From NCBI GenBank assembly GCA_937127195.1, contig CAKZLT010000364.1, forward strand, positions 1-7,557: a stretch of DNA of 7,557 nucleotides. The letters are read 5' to 3'. Source of the stretch: an uncultured Saprospiraceae bacterium. Lineage in GTDB: Bacteria; Bacteroidota; Bacteroidia; Chitinophagales; Saprospiraceae. Under the pieces are notes generated by a model. The model was not told the DNA's origin, did not search any database, and worked only from the letters and a program-made list of their open reading frames with translations. Made by a program: the position numbers and the translations under genes. This document shows, piece after piece, positions 1 to 6,237 of this stretch (within the stretch, counting starts at the first letter, position 1; every line of letters starts with the position of its first letter).

Positions 1-541
1 AGCAGTGCAATTAACACCTATTGAGCAGCCAAATTATAAGAAAACTTGGTTTAGACCAATATCGCTTATTGTAAAATTTTTGCTTATTGGGTTTGTGTTG
101 GTTTCTGGAGTATTTGGTGTCGTGAATTCTCTTTTTGCTTATGGAGATTTAGCAAAAAAACCAATGAATTTTGGTTTATATGAAATCACCCATTTTGAGA
201 GAAACAATAAAACTATTCTTGCAGATGAATTTAATGAAGAACGTTGGAAGTATATAATGATAGAAAATGAAGGAAGCATACAGATTCAGAAAATGAACCG
301 TTCAAAATTATATTTTAAAACAGAAACAAATTCATTAACGAATACGCTAATATTAACAAGTTACAGAGATTCTACAGATAGTTTTAAAATGAAACTAAAA
401 AATGCTGGTCCAACTTTTAGTTTAGAAACAATATATAAAGGAGATTCTATTAAAGCGTATGGTAATACTAAGAAAAAAGAAGATTTCTTATTAATAAATA
501 GAGGTTTTAATTGGGTAAACGAATATCCGTTTAATAGATGA
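1..541 (+). CDS. DoxX-like membrane protein, C-terminal part (5' end outside window)
   Basis: The reading frame is already open at base 2, so the GTG at position 5 is most likely internal and the true start lies before the window. The visible 178 residues begin with a basic stretch, then a hydrophobic segment (about residues 17-45) that should be the last membrane helix. A soluble domain of about 130 residues follows, rich in beta-type alternation. It contains 'ERWKYIMIENEGSIQIQKM', a region with 'RDSTDSFKMKL', and the ending 'LINRGFNWVNEYPFNR'. I recognise this pattern from memory as the C-terminal extension of Bacteroidota proteins annotated as DoxX family; the DoxX membrane core itself is not in view, so the name is inferred. 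The stop TGA lies 78 bp from the stop of the converging lipoprotein gene. The role of the extension is unknown to me. Confidence 0.6.
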   Translation, partial: AVQLTPIEQPNYKKTWFRPISLIVKFLLIGFVLVSGVFGVVNSLFAYGDLAKKPMNFGLYEITHFERNNKTILADEFNEERWKYIMIENEGSIQIQKMNRSKLYFKTETNSLTNTLILTSYRDSTDSFKMKLKNAGPTFSLETIYKGDSIKAYGNTKKKEDFLLINRGFNWVNEYPFNR

Positions 542-584
542 TGAGTTTTTTTTTACAGCTTCATGAAAATACCAAACAATTCCT

Positions 585-601
585 TTCTATTAGAAATAGA
601 A
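585..601. repeat. Small hairpin between convergent genes
   Basis: TTCTATT (585-591) and AATAGAA (595-601) form a 7-bp stem with a 3-nt loop in the 78-bp gap between the two convergent stops. No T-run follows it directly on either strand, so it is at best a weak transcription barrier. A T-run at 546-554 lies upstream of it on the plus strand. Confidence 0.3.
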
Positions 602-619
602 TTATAGTGGCAATTATTC

Positions 620-1360
620 TCAATTAGCTATTATTTTGAAACTATCATAGATGATGCTATTTAGATTTCCTTCCGAAGCACTTCCATCTACTTGTCTGTA
701 TTCTCTATAAACAATCTCGGATTTTGATACATCCGCAATTATTGTAAAATATATCATATTTTGATTATCAACTACATTGGGCAATAATGCTTTTGTCGTT
801 GATAAAATGCTTTCACTTGCTTTTTCATTAGTTTTGGTCTGATAAGAAAGTCCTTGAACAGCAAAAAGTGATGTTCCATAAATTTCTGCCAAATGGCTAT
901 AATGTGTTGATATTTTTGGTCCTTTATCATATCTAACTTGCGAGCTATTTCCTTTTTTTACATTTTTATTAATGTCTTCAAAATTTTGTAAATAATTGAC
1001 CTGTAAGATTTCTTTACGAAGAGGTGCTAAGTAATTAAAATATGAAGCATCATTATTTTGTAAATCATCTGTATCTATAATCTGTAAAATAATCCCATTT
1101 TTCAGGGCATTTTTAGATAATAATTTATTGAATACTCTTTCTCTTTTCACCGTCTCAGAATAACTTGCCGTACTAGTTCCCTTTGCTGTATTTTGAGTAA
1201 AAATATTAAAACTAGGATTAATACATACTATCTGTTTGACCTTAACAGACTCCAAAGAAAAATCCTTCTGTCGTTCTATATCTAACAAGCTAGTGCATGA
1301 TAAGTTCCCGATTATTAGGCTGCAAAATAATAAAATATTTCTGATATATTTATTTCTCAT
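620..1360 (-). CDS. Probable lipoprotein of unknown function, coupled to M48 protease
   Basis: The 246-residue product starts with basic residues and a hydrophobic stretch (about residues 6-20) that ends in N-L-S-C, with Cys22 as the likely lipidation site. Asn at -3 makes this a poor lipobox, so plain secretion is possible. The mature part has a strand-like segment 'VKQIVCINPSFNIF', then a helical, charged middle with 'IIDTDDLQNN', and 'HLAEIYGTSLFAVQGLSYQ' near residues 155-175. I do not recognise the family. Its ATG overlaps the TGA of the upstream M48 gene by 4 bp (ATGA at 1360-1357), so the two are almost certainly co-translated. This suggests a role with the protease, for example as an outer-membrane partner, but that is inference from position. 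Stop codon TGA at 622-620. Confidence 0.75.
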   Translation of the reverse strand: MRNKYIRNILLFCSLIIGNLSCTSLLDIERQKDFSLESVKVKQIVCINPSFNIFTQNTAKGTSTASYSETVKRERVFNKLLSKNALKNGIILQIIDTDDLQNNDASYFNYLAPLRKEILQVNYLQNFEDINKNVKKGNSSQVRYDKGPKISTHYSHLAEIYGTSLFAVQGLSYQTKTNEKASESILSTTKALLPNVVDNQNMIYFTIIADVSKSEIVYREYRQVDGSASEGNLNSIIYDSFKIIAN

Positions 1361-2799
1361 CTTAGTTTACGCTTCGCATCAGGATAATGTTGACCAAAAG
1401 GAAATAATTTGACATACTTTTGATAATATACTTTAGCAGCCTTTATTCCTTCATTATTTTCTGTCAATTTTGCCATTGTAATCAGCATCGTTTCATTATT
1501 CGGATAGTCTTGATATAATTTTTTTATAAAACCATTAATCATTAGTTGAAGACTATCTTTACTAGAATTATTGACCAAACAACATAGCCTAGCATAAGCA
1601 TCTTCTTCTATCTGTTGGTTATCAAAAAAGATTCTATCTAATAAATCCAACTGACTATAATGTTGTACATAATATAGATTCTCTGCTATTTTGGAGTGCA
1701 AAAACTGATTATTAGGAAAACTGCGCAACATAGCCAGAGCTTCATTGATGCTCTTCAGGTAATTCGCATCTAAAAAAGCCTGATTGATAACTTCAAATTG
1801 TGCCGTTTGAGTTACATTTTTTAATATCGATCGGTCAAAATGAAAACGTACTTGACCTTCTACTCCTCGATGCTGTCCTTCCAAAACCATTGCCATACTG
1901 TACTTGTTTTCGAGCACACGCCCCAAATTAGCTAAGCGTCTTTTGATATGATGGTTCGAAAAATGTTGCTCCGTTAGTTGGTAGCCATTCTTTTTGAAAG
2001 CACTATATTCCTTAAAATCACAAATATCATCTCGCGACAATTGAAGTTCTTGCGATGAAAAATATTCGATTAAATTAACAAAAGGACGTGGCAACTGATG
2101 TAATAGAATTTCCAAAGTATAAACACTTTCATCTATTGCATAGCCACTTTTTTTCATAATACCCAATGCAATAGAATCTGCCTCTAACTCATACTTTAGG
2201 CTATAATCAGAATGTTCTTTAAAATTTTTGACTAATTCGCTACTCTTCGTAGGGTGATTTTGGTGAATTTGCTGTGCATATTGTTGATAAGGATGTTGTT
2301 TTTGAAAGTGTGCGATTTCGTGCGACAAGACATAAGCTAGTTGAGCTTCATTCTGCAATCGACTCAATAAACCTATATTAATGACAATCGTTCCCGTTTG
2401 CCAAGAAGCAGCATTCAACTCTTGTGATTTATGCACAAAAAACTGAACTCTTCCTTCGCTTTCAGTTCCTTTTACTAATCGCTTCCCTACCGCTCTGACA
2501 TATTCCGTCATTCGGTCATTAAAATAGATATTACCGTCCGTGAAGATATTACGAAGTGCCAGATTCGTCGCATCCCTAAAATTTTCTCTTTGTGCCTTCG
2601 TCAATCGCTCCGTATTATTCAAGTTAATACGAGATTGACCTCTGACCAAATTCAGGAAGTCATTCGGAATACGTCCTTCTGCTTTTATCGTTTCATAGTT
2701 AGACTCATATTGCGCTACCAGAATGCCACTTGAAAATATCAAAAGCACTAGTACCGTAATATGGTAAACTATTGTTTTATGTTTTATCAATACATTCAT
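1357..2799 (-). CDS. Exported M48-type zinc metalloprotease with C-terminal repeat-like region
   Basis: The 480-residue protein has a signal peptide (basic start, hydrophobic core about residues 10-27, likely cut after L-V-A at 29), so it should act in the periplasm or envelope. The catalytic motif H160-E-I-A-H164 sits in 'AYVLSHEIAHFQKQHP', and the third zinc ligand is probably E204 in E-L-E-A-D (204-208). That HExxH plus ExxAD pairing is typical of peptidase family M48 (BepA/YfgC, Oma1 and related). The region before it (about 40-130) matches the usual M48 lead-in, with 'FNDRMTEYVRAVGKRLV'. After about 340 the sequence is helical and tetratricopeptide-like, as in BepA-type proteins, but the repeats are degenerate. 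BepA-like roles (outer-membrane protein quality control) are possible but not shown. It is the first gene of a two-gene operon with the lipoprotein. No ribosome-binding site is visible, as is usual in this phylum. Confidence 0.85.
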   Translation of the reverse strand: MNVLIKHKTIVYHITVLVLLIFSSGILVAQYESNYETIKAEGRIPNDFLNLVRGQSRINLNNTERLTKAQRENFRDATNLALRNIFTDGNIYFNDRMTEYVRAVGKRLVKGTESEGRVQFFVHKSQELNAASWQTGTIVINIGLLSRLQNEAQLAYVLSHEIAHFQKQHPYQQYAQQIHQNHPTKSSELVKNFKEHSDYSLKYELEADSIALGIMKKSGYAIDESVYTLEILLHQLPRPFVNLIEYFSSQELQLSRDDICDFKEYSAFKKNGYQLTEQHFSNHHIKRRLANLGRVLENKYSMAMVLEGQHRGVEGQVRFHFDRSILKNVTQTAQFEVINQAFLDANYLKSINEALAMLRSFPNNQFLHSKIAENLYYVQHYSQLDLLDRIFFDNQQIEEDAYARLCCLVNNSSKDSLQLMINGFIKKLYQDYPNNETMLITMAKLTENNEGIKAAKVYYQKYVKLFPFGQHYPDAKRKLR

Positions 2800-3181
2800 T
2801 TACACAAATTATGGTTTTGTTTTCTTAAAATCAGTTTTTAACATATTTGTTTTTTAATAAAATGATTAAAAAATATGCCAAACTTTCAGTGGTCTTGTCT
2901 GAGTTGTGTATCAAGAATGTAATTCTTAATAGAATTCATTATTTTTCAAAAAATAAATATATACATAAATGAATGATTCATATATAAAATCAAAACATTC
3001 CAATACAAATATAGATGATAATTATTTATATATGTATAAATATTTACTTTTTATTGTAAAAAAACAATTAACATATTAAAAAAGTGTAAATATTTTAACA
3101 GAAAAAGATTTATTGCTAAAAGGATGGTAGGAAATAAGAGCATTTCAGCCTCAGAAAGGTCAAATTAAGTTATAGAAAAAT

Positions 3182-3217
3182 TAAAATGTTTAAATATTGA
3201 CATTTTATTAATAAAAT
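3182..3217. repeat. Competing palindromes in trxA upstream region
   Basis: TAAAATGT (3182-3189) can pair with ACATTTTA (3200-3207) around a 10-nt loop. The second arm overlaps a perfect 16-bp palindrome, ATTTTATTAATAAAAT (3202-3217). The two structures exclude each other. All pairs are A-T except one, so this may be background in an AT-rich gap. Confidence 0.3.
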
Positions 3218-3288
3218 TAATGAGAAAACTACTAGCATTTTATAATTTTACAACTAATTACAATTTTTTGATGTTAGAAAAAGATAAC

Positions 3289-3313
3289 AGCATTAAATGC
3301 AAAAATTAATGCT
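3289..3313 (+). repeat. Hairpin in trxA leader
   Basis: AGCATTAA (3289-3296) pairs with TTAATGCT (3306-3313) around a 9-nt loop, giving an 8-bp perfect stem about 95 bp before the trxA start. No T-run follows. It could be a leader structure or operator; nothing in the sequence decides between them. Confidence 0.35.
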
Positions 3314-3330
3314 TGTTACAAAACTCTAGT

Positions 3331-3409
3331 AATTAATCATAACTAATCTTAGTTCTCTGGCTATTATCAAGATAATTAATCATAGAACCAACAAAATTTA
3401 GATAATCAT
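3331..3409 (+). promoter_or_regulatory. Repeated TAATCAT words before trxA
   Basis: An 11-bp direct repeat AATTAATCATA occurs at 3331-3341 and 3374-3384, 43 bp apart. Its core TAATCAT occurs a third time at 3403-3409, running into the ATG of trxA. The reverse complement (ATGATTA) appears once more at 2862-2868, about 63 bp before the M48 gene. Repeats placed like this can be operator sites, but an AT-rich background also produces them. No regulator is encoded in the window. Confidence 0.3.
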
Positions 3410-3728
3410 GGCATTAGAATTCACAGATGCAAATTTTAAAGCAGACGTATTAGACAGCGACAAATTGACTGTTATTGATTTTTGGGCAGTTTGGTGCGGC
3501 CCTTGTAAAATGGTTTCTCCTATCATTGACGAATTAGCTAACGAATACGGTAAGGATGTAAATATCGGTAAAATGGATGTGGATACGAATCCTGCTATTT
3601 CTGGTGAGTACGGCGTTCGTAGTATTCCTACGGTTCTTTATATTAAAGGCGGTGAGGTTGTTGACAAAATCGTTGGAGCAACTACAAAAGCTAATTACGA
3701 AGCTAAAATGAAAGAACACATGGCTTAA
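3408..3728 (+). CDS. trxA: Thioredoxin
   Basis: The 106-residue product is a complete, standard-length thioredoxin, a cytoplasmic disulfide reductant that would be recycled by thioredoxin reductase. The active site W29-C30-G31-P32-C33 is the canonical WCGPC and lies in 'VIDFWAVWCGPCKMVSP'. Asp24 matches the buried Asp (D26 in E. coli), and Ile73-Pro74 in 'VRSIPTVLYIKGGE' gives the conserved cis-proline loop. Gly90 falls in the conserved 'VGA' turn near the end. No signal peptide is present. ATG 3408 is chosen because the protein then begins right at the usual thioredoxin N-terminus. The gene appears monocistronic: a 608-bp gap before it and two terminator-like hairpins after it. Its base composition is less AT-rich than the surrounding gaps, as expected for a well-expressed gene. 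Confidence 0.97.
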   Translation: MALEFTDANFKADVLDSDKLTVIDFWAVWCGPCKMVSPIIDELANEYGKDVNIGKMDVDTNPAISGEYGVRSIPTVLYIKGGEVVDKIVGATTKANYEAKMKEHMA

Positions 3729-3751
3729 TCAAGCTATTTAATTCTTTATAG

Positions 3752-3790
3752 AAATCCTCTTAGAAATATATATTCTAAGAGGATTTTTTT
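3752..3790 (+). terminator. Rho-independent terminator of trxA
   Basis: AATCCTCTTAGAA (3753-3765) is the exact reverse complement of 3773-3785. This gives a 13-bp perfect stem (14 with A3752-T3786) with a 7-nt loop ATATATA, running into a T-run ending at 3790. It starts 24 bp after the trxA stop. Because the stem is flanked by A's on the left and T's on the right, it should act mainly on the plus strand. Confidence 0.9.
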
Positions 3791-3819
3791 AGTTATTCAT
3801 AGAAATAACTTTTTTTTTT
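3791..3819 (+). terminator. Second, tandem terminator-like hairpin
   Basis: AGTTATT (3791-3797) pairs with AATAACT (3804-3810) around a 6-nt loop, followed at once by nine T's (3811-3819). It abuts the T-run of the first trxA terminator. The stem is AT-rich and weak, so it would act as a backup at most. Confidence 0.5.
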
Positions 3820-4065
3820 ATAAAAAATCCCCGTTCTTAGAGAAAGAATCGACTTATCAGTCTTTTTCTAGTTTCTAGTTTTCTGGTTTCTTCACATACG
3901 TTGATGAGATAAGTTTTGCTCTACTATTAGCTGCATAGCTAACGGAGCAGAGACCAGTAACCAGTAACCAGTAACACTTTTATTTTAGTATTCCCTTTCA
4001 AAGTCTTCCATTTAGGCTTTTACTACAATGCTGAATAATTATAAAAAATACATCAACAGAACCCA
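3820..4065. other. Remainder of gap between trxA terminators and the DUF58 gene
   Basis: Apart from the heptamer hairpin, this part of the 337-bp gap holds no gene and no clear TAnnTTTG promoter box. The last 90 bp before the DUF58 start (3975-4065) are plain AT-rich sequence and must hold that operon's promoter if the terminators upstream work. Confidence 0.5.
3865..3974. repeat. Opposed heptamer arrays forming a long imperfect hairpin
   Basis: The left arm holds TTTCTAG twice (3865-3871, 3872-3878) and TTTCTGG after one extra T (3880-3886). The right arm holds three perfect tandem copies of CCAGTAA (3954-3974), which on the other strand read TTACTGG. The arms pair: 3883-3890 with 3950-3957 in 8 pairs (one G-U), then after a one-base shift 3865-3878 with 3961-3974, with one mismatch or so per heptamer. 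The middle holds another hairpin: TGCTC (3917-3921) with GAGCA (3945-3949), and TTAGCT (3927-3932) with AGCTAA (3937-3942) around a GCAT loop. It sits between the trxA terminators and the DUF58 gene and carries no open frame. It looks like a dispersed intergenic repeat, but only one copy is in view. Confidence 0.7.
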
Positions 4066-4992
4066 ATGAGTTTATTAAATAATTATGATGTTCGGAATAT
4101 CAATAATCTTGAACTATTTGCGCGACAAGTAGTAGAAGGCTTTATTATTGGTTTACACAAAAGTCCATTTCATGGTTTTTCGGTTGAGTTTGCCGAACAT
4201 CGCTTGTACAATCCTGGCGAAAGCACCAAAAATATTGATTGGAAAGTCTATGCTCGAACTCAAAAGATGTTCACGAAGCGATATGAGGAAGAAACTAACC
4301 TTCGCTGTCAAATCGTGATTGACTCATCATCTTCGATGTATTTTCCCGAAGCCAAAAAGCACGACCCTAAGCACATGAACAAATTACGTTTTAGTGCTTT
4401 GTCTGCCGCCGCACTCATGAATCTACTGATGAAACAACGAGATGCTTTTGGTCTTACGACTTTTGACAACGAACTACGAGAACATACACGGTGCAAGTCT
4501 TCTACAACTCATTATAGAAGGTTATTGAGTAGCCTTGACAAACTGTTAGCGCAACCAATACACAACCTAACCACAGATGCGACCAAAGCTTTACATCAAA
4601 TCGCGGATAGTATTCACAGACGTTCGCTAGTCATTGTGTTTAGTGATATGTTTGACGATACAGAGAAGTCAGAAAAGCTTTTTGAAGCATTGCAACATTT
4701 AAAATATAATAAGCATGAAGTCATTCTTTTTCATGTGGTAGATGAGGCAAAAGAAATTAATTTTGAGTTTGAAAATCGTCCATATATTTTTGAAGATATG
4801 GAAACTGGCGAAAAAGTACGCCTTCAATCGAACCAAGTTAAAGATTATTATGTAACACAGATGAAAGCTTACAAAGAAGCACTCAAAATGAAGTGTTTGC
4901 AATATAAAATTGACTTTGTAGAAGCTGATATAAATAAAGGTTTTAAACAAGTTTTGCTTCCATATCTAGTGAAGCGCGGTAAAATGTATTAA
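4066..4992 (+). CDS. DUF58 family protein with vWA-type metal site
   Basis: The 308-residue protein carries the DUF58 signature in its first 70 residues: 'GLHKSPFHGFSVEFAEHR' (about 29-46), 'YNPGE' and 'IDWKVYART' (57-65). A von Willebrand A-like fold follows, with a metal-site motif D86-x-S88-x-S90 in 'VIDSSSSM', a likely Thr at 169-170, and Asp194 in 'VFSDMFDD'. No signal peptide or membrane segment is seen, so it should be cytoplasmic. DUF58 proteins usually lie beside a MoxR AAA+ ATPase and other vWA genes; none is in view, the upstream neighbour being trxA behind terminators. The function of the family is poorly known; roles in metal-centre or complex assembly are assumed by analogy with MoxR-vWA pairs. 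The stop is 3 bp before the S4 gene, so the two are probably co-translated. Confidence 0.9.
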   Translation: MSLLNNYDVRNINNLELFARQVVEGFIIGLHKSPFHGFSVEFAEHRLYNPGESTKNIDWKVYARTQKMFTKRYEEETNLRCQIVIDSSSSMYFPEAKKHDPKHMNKLRFSALSAAALMNLLMKQRDAFGLTTFDNELREHTRCKSSTTHYRRLLSSLDKLLAQPIHNLTTDATKALHQIADSIHRRSLVIVFSDMFDDTEKSEKLFEALQHLKYNKHEVILFHVVDEAKEINFEFENRPYIFEDMETGEKVRLQSNQVKDYYVTQMKAYKEALKMKCLQYKIDFVEADINKGFKQVLLPYLVKRGKMY

Positions 4993-4995
4993 AGA

Positions 4996-5400
4996 ATGGG
5001 AAAGGAAAAAACACCATTAAACAAGGTAAGAATAGATAAATGGTTGTGGAGTGTCCGAATTTTTAAGTCAAGAACAATGGCTACAGATGCTTGTAAAAGC
5101 GGAAAAGTCAAAATAAATGACTCTAATGCAAAACCTTCTCAGAGTGTCACGCGAGGTGATTTACTTCAAGTTAAGAAGGAAGGTTTTAATATGGTCTATA
5201 AGGTAGTTGATTTAATAGAAAAACGTGTTTCGGCGACTTTGGCAGAACCTTGTTATGAGAATTTGACACCAGAAGAAGAAATGAACAAATTCAAGCAATG
5301 GTACATTTCTAATACGCCTGCCGAACAACGAGAAAAAGGAGCAGGAAGACCAACCAAAAGAGATAGACGAACTCTGGACAGATTCAAAGATTCGGATTAA
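4996..5400 (+). CDS. hslR: S4-domain RNA-binding protein, Hsp15-like
   Basis: The 134-residue protein has one S4 domain over about residues 11-70: 'VRIDKWLWSVRIFKSRTMA', then 'ACKSGKVKIND', then 'VTRGDLLQV'. The lead 'RIDKWLW.VR.FKSR' is the Hsp15 form of the domain. In E. coli, Hsp15 (HslR) binds stalled 50S subunits that still carry a nascent chain. The C-terminal tail is charged and ends in G117-R-P-T-K-R-D-R-R125, a tail common to S4 proteins of this group. A middle segment (about 85-113) is helical and acidic. The start ATG lies 3 bp after the DUF58 stop with no room for a separate leader, so translation is likely coupled. A clear terminator ends the unit. The symbol is by family similarity; orthology was not tested. 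Confidence 0.85.
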   Translation: MGKEKTPLNKVRIDKWLWSVRIFKSRTMATDACKSGKVKINDSNAKPSQSVTRGDLLQVKKEGFNMVYKVVDLIEKRVSATLAEPCYENLTPEEEMNKFKQWYISNTPAEQREKGAGRPTKRDRRTLDRFKDSD

Positions 5401-5410
5401 AAAACTAAAG

Positions 5411-5449
5411 AAAGCAGCCAAGAGATAATAATGTTATTGGCTGCTTTTT
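5411..5449 (+). terminator. Rho-independent terminator of the DUF58-S4 operon
   Basis: AAAGCAGCCAA (5411-5421) is the exact reverse complement of TTGGCTGCTTT (5437-5447), with a 15-nt loop and a T-run (5445-5449). The GC-rich core GCAGCC/GGCTGC makes it strong. With A's before it, it may also act on the minus strand, though no minus-strand gene ends here. It starts 10 bp after the S4 gene stop. Confidence 0.88.
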
Positions 5450-5481
5450 AATTTCATTTGAGTTATTTTATTGCATAAAAT

Positions 5482-6069
5482 ATGGCTAATCAACCTACTA
5501 TTATTCTAATCAAACGCATTCTTTTTGGCGTTTGGATTGCTGCAATTATTGGTCTTTTAGGCTATTCTTTCTATAATCCATCTTTTTTGGATCACGAACA
5601 AATGAAGATTGCTTTTGAGCAATATTCCCAACAGTTGTTTATTATATACTTTCTAATTTGCATGATTCGAGGTGTATTTTTATTACCTAGTTCACCATTT
5701 GTTGTTCTAGGAGCATTACTATTTCCGAGTCAATTGTGGCTTGTTTTCTTTATTTCTCTTTTAGGTATTTTTGCCTCCGCTTCGGTTTTGTATTTCTTTT
5801 CTAGCTTTTTTGGCTTTGATGCTTATTTTAAAAAAAAGTACCCCGAAAAAATACAGAACATCCAAGAAAAGGTCAAAAGCCCAAAGGCATTTCTATTCAT
5901 TGTAGCCTGGTCTGCCTTTCCTTTCGTACCGACAGATTTGATTTGCTACATAGCAGGAACGGTCAAAATGCCATTTTCTAGGATGATTACAGCTATGATT
6001 ATTGGTGAAATTCCTTTAGTTTACTTTTATGTATTCTATACCAATCAGGCATTGAGTTTGTTAGGGTAG
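5482..6069 (+). CDS. VTT-domain (DedA/TVP38-like) inner-membrane protein
   Basis: The 195-residue protein is almost wholly hydrophobic, with membrane segments near residues 8-30, 51-69, 72-110 (two segments or a re-entrant loop plus a helix), 135-160 and 168-192. The VTT/SNARE-associated pattern is visible in 'RGVFLLPSSPFVVLGALLFP' (63-82) and in the later 'AFPFVPTDLICYIAGTVKMPF' (145-165), including the paired prolines P147 and P150 and the 'YxAG' turn. Family members are lipid scramblases or transporters in the inner membrane (DedA, TVP38/TMEM64, VMP1/TMEM41B in eukaryotes), with some acting on undecaprenyl phosphate; which applies here cannot be told. The length fits the family. It appears to be a single-gene unit, with a terminator before and a probable one after. 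Confidence 0.85.
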   Translation: MANQPTIILIKRILFGVWIAAIIGLLGYSFYNPSFLDHEQMKIAFEQYSQQLFIIYFLICMIRGVFLLPSSPFVVLGALLFPSQLWLVFFISLLGIFASASVLYFFSSFFGFDAYFKKKYPEKIQNIQEKVKSPKAFLFIVAWSAFPFVPTDLICYIAGTVKMPFSRMITAMIIGEIPLVYFYVFYTNQALSLLG

Positions 6070-6131
6070 TTTTTTTGTTACTATTGAGCATTACCCCAAA
6101 AAATAACTCTGAAACTAGCAGCTATAAAGAA

Positions 6132-6156
6132 GGTGCTGAATAGTAGCCGTTTTTTT
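6132..6156 (+). terminator. Probable terminator of the VTT-domain gene
   Basis: GGTGCT (6132-6137) pairs with 6142-6148 (AGTAGCC) around a GAAT tetraloop, with one G-U pair and one bulged G. A G and then a seven-T run (6150-6156) follow. The stem begins 63 bp after the gene's stop. The bulge and short stem lower confidence. Confidence 0.5.
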
Positions 6157-6194
6157 ATAAAAAAAAGAAAGAACTATCTTTAAAAGTCTAATCG

Positions 6195-6233
6195 CTCAAA
6201 TCATAAGTAATTAACAGTTATTTTTGATTTGAG
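6195..6233. repeat. 39-nt hairpin beside the long inverted repeat
   Basis: CTCAAATCA (6195-6203) is the exact reverse complement of TGATTTGAG (6225-6233). Pairing continues inward without gaps to 6212/6216: one T-T mismatch, two G-U pairs, and a 3-nt loop (AAC). No T-run follows. It ends 4 bp before the long inverted repeat. Its last bases (TGAGT, 6230-6234) can instead pair with ACTCA (6403-6407) beyond the far end of that repeat, so the two folds compete. Confidence 0.65.
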
Positions 6234-6237
6234 TCAC

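Larger units (their letters stand above)
2800..3407. other. 608-bp divergent intergenic region, very AT-rich
   Basis: This gap lies between the diverging M48 protease and trxA genes and must hold both promoters. No open frame of useful length is present; the longest thing starting with ATG near the GC-richer patch (3124) stops after 14 codons. No clean match to the Bacteroidota promoter form (TTG about 20 bp before TAnnTTTG) was found on either strand. Contents that can be seen: a small palindrome at 2969-2981 (ATGAATGATTCAT), overlapping alternative hairpins at 2913-2936, a palindrome at 3202-3217, a hairpin at 3289-3313, and repeated TAATCAT words near trxA. The AT richness makes short palindromes common, so most may be chance. 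Confidence 0.6.

Noticed and set aside
585..601. Hairpin between the convergent genes as a bidirectional terminator
   Set aside because: No T-run follows it on either strand and the stem has only two G-C pairs, so it is listed only as a hairpin.
2805..2812. ATAATTTG on the minus strand just before the M48 start, as a promoter box
   Set aside because: The spacing inside the motif is one base short, and it would leave only about 5 bases before the ATG.
2879..2886. CAAACTTT, which reads AAAGTTTG on the minus strand, as a -7 box for the M48 operon
   Set aside because: The first base is wrong for TAnnTTTG and the nearest TTG lies about 25 bp away, beyond the usual 19-21 bp spacing.
3124..3168. 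Short open frame beginning at ATG 3124 in a locally GC-richer patch
   Set aside because: It stops after 14 codons and shows no recognisable peptide or leader features.
3954..3974. Three CCAGTAA copies as a CRISPR remnant
   Set aside because: The units are 7 bp and directly adjacent with no spacers, and no cas gene is near.
4699..4950. Antisense open frame of 83 codons inside the DUF58 gene, and similar ones at 3534-3719, 4308-4496, 5212-5421 and 6542-6736
   Set aside because: All lie opposite well-supported genes, and their translations are rich in Phe, Ile and Cys with no domain; they are by-products of the coding strand.
3921..6146. Words shared between the two hairpin-bearing gaps (CTACTATT at 3921-3928 and reversed at 6139-6146; CTAGTTTC at 3868-3875 and reversed at 6111-6118)
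   Set aside because: The matches are only 8 bp, in different order, and do not extend; not enough to call one repeat family from this window.
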